Assembly: GCA_013397075.1 (NCBI GenBank)
Contig: VWZS01009631.1
Location: forward strand, 676,885-740,884
From: Rhabdornis inornatus
Taxonomy: Eukaryota > Chordata > Aves > Passeriformes > Rhabdornithidae
Length of the DNA stretch: 64,000 nt
Direction of reading: 5' to 3'
Shown: in pieces, positions 24,201 through 33,200 of the stretch
How positions within the stretch are numbered: position 1 is the stretch's first letter
Layout: each line of letters begins with the position of its first letter
Notes under the pieces: model-generated
What the model saw: only the letters and a program-made list of their open reading frames with translations
The model's database searches: none
Told to the model about the DNA's origin: nothing
Position numbers and translations under genes: made by a program

Positions 24201-27200
24201 GTACTTGAACTGATGAAGTTCATCTTAGAAGTGTGTTTATACATTGCCCTTTCACAATCATTCAGGAGCCTTTGTAAGAGAGATTAGGACTACTAGAGGG
24301 ATTAAAAACCAGTTTCAACAGATGTTGCCAAGTTCCTGTGTACAGTATGAACCTATACTAAAATGAAAAAAAAAAATCCAAGTATGTATTCAACAGTATT
24401 TCTTCAGTTGGATGACTGATTTTAAAAAAAGATGTGAAATTACACTCGAGCCAGCTGTGTGGGATGGTTATCATGGTATTTGCAACCAGAGGCCAGATTT
24501 CTCTAACTTGATGCATCTTTAAAACCTGGCACAGTAGATGGAAATATTTAATAGTTTAATAGCATATACATACCCCCTCAGCTACAAAGCTAAGCATGTA
24601 CATAGGGTTAGTGATTCCAGTGCTGAATTGCTAACTGAAATTTGGGCACTGCAGGTGGCAGGCACCAGTGAATAAATTGCTTGATGGCAATATGGTGTCT
24701 TTAATAGCTTTTCTTCTGAGGGTAAACATCTCTGTTTTATGAAGTCACGTGTAATGGTATTAACTGTAGCGAAAGGAAAATTCTTTCTGCAGAAATTGAT
24801 GATTTGATGCAATGCCATCTTAAGTCCTTATGACCCTCAGAATGAATAGTAAGAACATTCTTCTTTGGAGCTACATTGGGATTATGCATTCTGGACATTG
24901 AACCTGTGGGCAAACAAATTTTCTTTATCTCTTGAGTTTTTAGATTGTCATCCTCTCGTTGTTAGCCTGTCACTACGTACATGGATTTTGTTTGCCATAC
25001 ATTCAGCAGTAATATCTTTCCCGTGGCCAGGTTAGGCATTTATACAGCATTTAATTACTAAGTGCATGTGTTACCTTGCTAATCTCATTGGAACGACCTA
25101 GGAATTGAAGTTGGAGCAAACATTTAAGGACTTTGAAATAAGATGCAATTTGCTTTGCCTGTAATCTGGTTTTAAGGCAGGAATGAGATCCAAAAATAGC
25201 TCTTGTTTTTGAATGTGGGTGGGCACATTTTCCTAAATAACCCATTCAAACTCTTGTGAGGGCAGTCATTTGGGCGGTTGGTGACAGTGTTTAGGTATCT
25301 GGCTGCCTGGATGCTCAAGTTTGTCAGATATTTACTCATCTGTGTATCAGGCTAGACTGTGAGTAAATTTTCTGTGTGTCGCAAGGAGTGTGTTGTTGCA
25401 CAGTTCCTCCCACAGACTCAGCAGATCCTTCACTCCCCAGCCACAGTCTTGCCCCTGACACTTTGGGGGAGAGTTAGGGAGCAAGCTACCATAGGCCTGC
25501 TCCAAGGGAGCTGTAAATTTTTGGATGGCCTGTTGCAACTACTCATCAGGCACACTGTGGGCCAGAGCTCTGCTTCCACCCACTCCCCCAGCACGGGAAG
25601 GGACACAGTGGTTCAGCAGTGTCTTGTTTCCTGTCTTTTGCTGCTGCCTACGGTGCTACCAAGCACAGTCATCCTCAGCTGAGTCACAGTTGGGCAGCGT
25701 TTGCGCCCTTTTTCCCCACCAAGTTCTCATTCATCAGCGCCACAGCTGCCATGCGCTGTTTGATGCCTGTTTCCCCAGCTGAGCAGGCTGGCTGAGGTCT
25801 GACCCAAATTCAGAATGGAGTTCATTAATATGAAAAATGCTGAGCCTATAAATGCCTGATGAACTGTGTAGCAGATGGGCCCCATCCTTTCCCTTCTGAC
25901 TAAAATAACAGCAATGTTTTCTTCTCAGTCTTATGGGGGATATGTGACCTCCATGGTGCTTGGCTCCGGGAGCGGCATCTTCAAGTGTGGAATAGCGGTT
26001 GCCCCCGTGTCACGCTGGCAATATTATGGTATGTGAGGGCTTCCTCCTTACAAGGATTCCCATATGTCTTCAGTGCACATGCTGCAAAGTGTGGATTCGT
26101 AGCACAGAGCTTTTGATTTTCTGCTAGATGCCACGTAAATGCCACTTGGTCTGTTTGTATGAACTCGTGGCCACTGCATTTTGAAATTAAACCAATTTGC
26201 TAAATATTATTTCCCATTTTAAAAAGTCAGATCCATAACTTCAGATAATCTCTTTAACCATTAATGCAGGCTAAATCATTTTAATATTGGTAGTACTGCT
26301 GTAATGTGTCTGTGTTTGCTTTGAAGCCAATACTGTGTGTCAGAAATCCATCGCAATCAAACTTTTGTGTCTTCAAAATGAAACTTGACTTACATCAATG
26401 AACTATGAGGATTAACCTTGAACTTGTAATTTACTCTCTCAAAGTAGCAGAATAGGATTTGAATTGCCTTAGGTTGGTTGGTCAGGTTTTTTTTTAGCAT
26501 GTAAAATTTGGATTTTATAAATCTAATTCATCTTGAGAATAGCTTGATGTGAGAAAAACCTGATCAAGTGGACAAGTCTCTACATGCTTCAAGCCTTTAG
26601 AGCATAAGGTTTCAAGTAGTTGCATGAGGCTAGAAATGCAGTTACAGGGGCCCTCCTCCCAGATTAAAAAAAATTGTGTAAAGTTATAAATAAGTGCTGG
26701 GACAATATGAACACATTTTAACATTTTCCTCATTTTTATTTGTGCAAAAACATTCAAGGGAAAGCTTTCCCTGGCAAACCTCTGCTAAATAAGCCATAAT
26801 TTATCATTCTTGCAAGTAGCACAGAGGCTGTATAATAGCTAATTCAGCAGATCAGATCATACTGCCAGGCAGTAGCAGTAAGCTGTTGGGGACATAGCAA
26901 TGTCTTCATAATATTTTGGACATTAATATTACAGTATGACAGGAAGGTTTTTTTTTAATGATCAAGATCTCTAAAATTCCACTTCTAGCTTGTTAAATGA
27001 AGGATTTTGGAGGCATAAGTATTCAGCATAAAAAAACCTCTAGTGCAACAACTCTGATGCGAAGTCAAATGGACATTGGAATATGGCAGCAGAGCATTAA
27101 TTTGTATGGCTTAAAACAAAGCAGCAAATCTGCAAATGGTAAAATGGCAAAAAACATGTGGAAAATATTTTTTTTTTAGTCAAGCTGAATCCTAATATAC

Positions 27201-30200
27201 TACTATATGTTTTGGTAGTAAACATTTAGATAAAATAAATAAGACTTTTTTTCAGATGCTAGTTATTTACTGCAACATTTTCAGTAATATTTTTAGGTTT
27301 ACTGAAAGAATAACAATAAGGAAACACTGACACAAAGTACTATATTAATATTCAGCATTCAGGTGTCCATGGCAACAAGATTAACTATTCTGAATAATGA
27401 TGGTTACCTACGCCCCTCATTGTGGAAAACCTGATTTCCAGTATGCATTGTTACTACTTGTATCGATGGGTAGAATTGATGGTAGACAGACTGAAAATTA
27501 AGTAGCAGATTCTAATTTTGGGATTTTTTTAAATTTCAGATTCAATATACACAGAGCGATACATGGGCCTTCCTACAGAAAATGATAATCTGAAGAACTA
27601 TGATGTAAGAAAGAAATCAGTTTATTTCATTTTTTCATATGTTGTTTCATTTCTAAACTGCCGTATTGTTCTTTAAACAGTTTAGTTCTTTCCGTGTGGG
27701 GAGGCATAACTTTGTTTCTTCTTTCCTGCTAGAACTGTTGCATTGTGCTGTTAGAGGCTGTAGTTTCACATGTTTGGATTTGCACAAGGCAGCTTCTTCT
27801 TGGTGAATGATGTCGGGTTTCTGTTGTGTGTTGGGTGTTTTGGGTTTGTTTTTTTTTTTTTTTAATTCAGTTCCCTACTGTGCAGACTGTAAACAAGCTG
27901 TAAAAACTTTAATTTTAACCACCAAGAAACAAATTTGTTTTAAAATCTATATGTTCATGGGCAAATTTTGCTTTATCTTAAACATTTTTCACAAAAACAA
28001 ATGTACTCCCATTCTTTCTGAAATGATTTTTTTTTTTTTAATGGGTATTGTGTGAACTTCCCTGCTGTAGGAATCTGCAAGTTTTTTCCAGGGAAAGCAA
28101 AATCTCCTCAATACTAGAACACTTTGACAGGTAGGCAAATTTGTCTGTGGTGTGATCATATCAAATTGCAGACCAACTGAGAGCCAGCAGTGTCAGGAGT
28201 GAAATGTTGGCCTGGGTGTTCAAAAATTTGTTCTAATATGACCAATGTTTGCACAGAAGTGAAGGAATTTCCATGTCCTACTGAAAGCAAATTGCATGTA
28301 GATTGTTCATCCTTGTTACAGCACGATTAATCAATTGCTTGACTTGCTCTTCCATGTGCCAGATTTTTGTTGTCTCTAGGGCTTTTTGAAGTCACAGGTA
28401 GCTGGGCATAGGGCAGAGGAGCCAAACTTTGTGTTAGGTTTTGTTAAACTTCAGGTCTAGGTGAAAATACAATGGCTATGGGAGAACTGTGAGGAATCTG
28501 AGGGGTGCCTTGTGGCCTGGTTATTGGAATGTTTCACAGAAGAGTCCAGCCATGGTGATGCTGGAACCAAACACTGATGTTAGAGGAGGAAATAGAGCAT
28601 TCTCTGTGTTTGGGTTGGTAAGCAGGGTAGAAGACAGTTTAGCACTGATTGTGTGCATTTAAAGAGTGTCATGGGTAGGAAAAAGGATGGGGGTTGTTGC
28701 GTTGATTTAGAAGTATGATAAAACATATAAAAACATACATCTATGTACTGAAACGTGGTTTGACATAAATTTACAGTACTCTAGTGTTGTCAACTGCTAT
28801 ATGAGATGTTTTGGTCAAGAGTGGGGACAATGGTAGTGACTGCTGGACAACTCGATGCTGTGTCTGCGTCTTCCTTCTCTAACCACTGAGCTACTGGGCC
28901 CAGCAGGCACTGACCAGCAGCCTGCAGCCACCTGCCTGCCTTTTTCCAAATGTGTTTCTTTAAGGCAGTGGGAACAGTAGGAGGTCTGCGAGGTAGCAAT
29001 GTAAATACAAGTTACTGTCGCTGTGCAGAACGAACGTTAACGCTCTGGGTGCACAAAGTCACTCACCAGCTTCACGGCACAGATGGCAACAGAGGACTGT
29101 TTAATCCTTTCAAGCCAGGAGTCGGATTTTCTTGGCATGGTATCCATTGCTGGCAATGGCCACGTTGAAACTGCCAGTACCAAAGAGCTAAAGGTTTCAA
29201 ATGTGTTGCTCAGAGGACTAATTGGGGAGAATGGTGGCTAGATGGAGGAGGAGTAATTGCCTAGATCAGATTGTCACACTTCGCTGCTGCTCCTAGAGAA
29301 AGGAAAATGCAACTTAAATCCTCATCTGTTGTTAAAATCTCCAAATAATATAGTGCTTGGACTTGACCTTTAACCTGAAGGGTGGTGTAGCTTGAGAAGC
29401 GAGTTTGTTTTTCATGCAGCCTCAGTGAAAGCGTTGTGGGATTTTGTTATTGCTGAAGACACTTACTGACTTCAGCCCAGTATGTTCCTGGCTTACAGCC
29501 CCTTTGTTCCATGTCCCAGTCCCAATAGCCAACCTCCTGGCCCCTTGACACTGACAAGAGCTGTTTGCTGAAATGAATGTTTTTTAAAGTGAATGCGGAA
29601 TCTGTACTGAAAGCTAGTACATACAGCTGAAGCTGTTAAAGCTTGCACTGCTAACTCTGTGCTGTCAGGTTTGTGTGCTGCATCATATATTCTCTATCCT
29701 GCTGCATTGCTGTAAAGCTGGCATGAAAAGTGAAAAGTTGCATAAACTGTAGTATGCACCCTGATTTAAAAGAAACGAGATGGTGTACACACCTGCTTAG
29801 AGAAGACGATCACTGCCAGGCACATTCCTAACATGTAGAGTATTATTAGTGACTGAATATATAGACTCAAGAAACTAGTTGTGGTAAGAGGGATACATCC
29901 TACCTTTGTATTACTGTGACATTAGCTTTTAGATTTATTGGAGGCAGAGAATCTGAGATGTTCAGTATTGTTTGTCAGGAGTCAAGTCTGAGGGAGAACT
30001 CACACTTCTAAGTGGACTATTTAGGGCTGTTCAGTGTCTTTTAAGGTAGTTGTAAAGTATTAAAAATTAGAGCTTTGTAAAACAGAGGAGCAAGCATGGG
30101 TGGTGCTCCTAATAGAATCCTAGGCTGAATGGCAGAGAATCTAGCAGCCTGGAAAAAACATCCCCGAAGCAAAAGACTTGAGACTGAATCAGGGCAGAGC

Positions 30201-33200
30201 TCTGGAGGTCAGACGCAGTAGCCATGTAAAGCATACCGAAGAGACTGTTCAACTTGTGAGAACATTATTTTGCAGTTCACTCTGAATTTGATATGCTTTT
30301 GGCAAGTGTTTGAAACAGTCATAGATTTGGCAATCTTCTTCTAGCAGATTTGAAATGTTCAGTCCTTAAGAACTGCTGCATCATTAGGTTATGCAAAACA
30401 GGGTACAATTTTGTAAATATGCCATCTTGTACTGATTTGACATTTGTTCTATTATCTGAGAATATGCTAAAGGGAGAGAGACCTTCAGTTTCAGCCAAAC
30501 CTTAACTTGTTTGTGGAGTGCTGATAAAATGTTGACTGCTGTGTGATCTTTAGAAAAGCCAGTTACACTCAGCAGGGCTTAATTCTCAGTACTTGTGCAC
30601 ATTACCTTTTCAGAGCCTTTGTCCCAGCAGTATAACTATTAAAACAGAAGTGGTAAATAAAGTTGGGGTTTTTTGCTGCCCACTTAAGGTTTGTTCAGCT
30701 GCTGTTGCTTTGTCATCTAACTGTGCCTAGCTTGAGAGTGCTCCCTATCTTGAAACCTTCTTTAAGGACACAAAGGTAGTGTGTCCTTAAAGCATGTTTT
30801 AGGGAAGGGACTCTTCATGTTGAGTGTGAGTACAGCAAGTGAAGTATCACCAGTGATAAAAAAACAGAGAAAGTGTCTCATATGCGTCTTCTTTCTGAAG
30901 TATTTTTACAAATAACTTCTTTATTTTATTTAATGCCTGAGGAGGAAAAACAGTGACATCCTCTTTCTAAACTGCTCTTGCCAAGTCAAGCTCTCAGAAG
31001 TAGCTTAAATCAGGCTTCTACTCACATTAGATTTACTTAAAACAGCACTGGTTGTCTGGAAGAAAGCATAGTAAGGTGATCTATCAGGTTTCCCTCGGAA
31101 CTTGTGGAAAATTATTTACTCAAAAGATACTGGTTGGTTTGGGGTTTTTTTGTTGTTGTTGTTGGGGTTTTTTTGTCTTTAATCTTACTGGGCAATTTCT
31201 TTCTCATTTGTTTTTTGGGTCAGCTGGTTTACCAGTGCTCCTCAGTACATAAAAATGCTCTCTCCATATTTTGGCACTCACAGATAAATGCTCTTCCTCC
31301 AGGATACCAAATCATCTAAATGGAAAGTGTCATGCTTCCACTGTTGGTGGATTTCCGTATACTGAGTTTCTGGTGCTCTCTTGCCTTTGACTATCAAAAG
31401 AGGGCAACTGCAGTGTTATAGACTGGAGGGTTGAGATTCTTTGCCCTCTCTGCTGAACTTGGTTTTTAGATTTTGTTGAATACATACAAAGAACTCATTC
31501 CATGTATGGAAGGGTTCTGGTACGCTATCCTGCCATGATAAAAAGAATTTAATATTTGCACTTGCTTTAAAGGTTCATGAGCGTACAAGAAACATAAGGA
31601 AATTAGAACACTTCTGTGTCTTGGCAGTATAATGTATTTGACCTTTTTGGGGTACTAAATGCAAATCCTTGTGCAAGGATACAATCTTAGTACAAAACGG
31701 GAGAGAAAAAAAGCAAATCACTAAATTCTTGTGTTCATAATTTTTAGTATCTTTTTTCTTGCCAGATTAACTGATTGTCTTATCAAGCCTAAAATGTCTT
31801 GTCTCTGTTATTCCTCTTCTTCCTCTGCTCATGGCAGACCGCCATCCTATTCCCTTAACTTGCCCAAATTAAAAATCTTATCTGTAATCCTTACTACTGT
31901 CTTCATTCTTTACACACAGTAGCAAGTCAGGTGGGCTGGAATGTTCTATGGAATATGTTGTTACTATGTTTTAAATTTCTTGGTTAATCATAGTTGGTGA
32001 TTATTTCATCTTTTCATCACTGTATCGTGATGAAAAGATGAAATAATTTCCATTTTTTTCCATTTCCATCATTTCCATTCCCGAAATGTAGCTCAACTTC
32101 TGTGTAGAGATTTGGTCTAGTGATTTTCATTCAGTCATTTCTCTTTCATATTTGGAAGCACATTTTTCTAAACTTCTCATTACCCAGTTTTACTGGAGAC
32201 TGGGGCAGTATTAGCTCTGGTGCCTTACCTGCAGGTGAACCTTGTAGTGGGGAAGATAACGTCTGTAGCCTCTGCAAGATCTACTGCTTGCTCTCGCAGG
32301 GTGCACTGTTGCCATAGCAACATTTTTTTTAACTTGTCTGCAGTCACACAGGAAACCTATGACACACGGTGTGCTGCGGGCTACCAGCCTGCTGGCCATG
32401 CGCTGTGTACCTCACTCCAGAGCTCTTCCCTGCAGCTGCCTGTTCCCTTGCAGCCATAACCTTGGTAACAGCTGCAGGTGGGTGTGGAGTGGTTTGAATG
32501 TGAGCACCCAGCCCCTGGATGTGTGACCCTGTCCCATGGCAGTTCAGAGGGGGGTGAGCAGGGCTATGCTTGGTTTTAGCTGAAGGACCCCAGACGGTGT
32601 CAACACGAATCAAAGTCAGTTGGTAGCAAGTCATATCCAAGTAAATAGCACCTTTTTTCTTTTTTTTCCTTTAATTTCAGAGTTCAACAGTAATGGCCAG
32701 AGCTGAAAAATTCAAGGAAGTTGACTATCTCCTTATTCATGGAACAGCAGATGGTGAGTTGCAGTTAATTAGACATTTTAGTATTACAGACAGGTTCACA
32801 ATTCTACTACTGACAAAACAAAAGCATGAAGGGGCAAGGCTGTTACATTTGCATCAATAAAATAATACTTCTTTTTGCAACTAATCTATGGTTCAGTCAT
32901 CAGTGCCGGGGAGTCTAGTGTGTTCATTGCTTTGATTTTCCCCCAGAGTATTACAGAAGCAGTTTTTGTTTACCTTTCTCCTCTTCCACTTTTCAGATAA
33001 TGTTCACTTTCAGCAAGCAGCACAGATTTCCAAAGCTCTTGTTGATGCTGAAGTGGATTTTCAGGCAATGGTATGGTTCTGTTTTGTTTATCATTATACA
33101 AATGAGAATAATAACATAAGCTCCCTGTGGTAAGGTATAAATTCACTGCCTTCTTAAATGAAAGTTCATATAATTGCATTTCATGTTCAATAACTGAAAT

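Larger units (their letters stand above)
27605..32680 (+). other. DPP4 intron 23 (largest intron)
   Basis: About 5.1 kb. Contains a 15-base T run at 27849-27863, a tRNA A-box-like patch at 28877-28900 on the minus strand, two perfect inverted repeats (30760-30792 and 32000-32047) and a GT-rich tract at 31131-31180. No coding exon recognised. Confidence 0.75.

Noticed and set aside
27849..27886. Poly-T followed by AATTCAG as an extra DPP4 exon acceptor
   Set aside because: Exons 23 and 24 join in frame with full homology; no conserved coding sequence follows this AG.
28877..28900. A functional tRNA gene
   Set aside because: Only A-box resemblance; no cloverleaf stems or proper B box.
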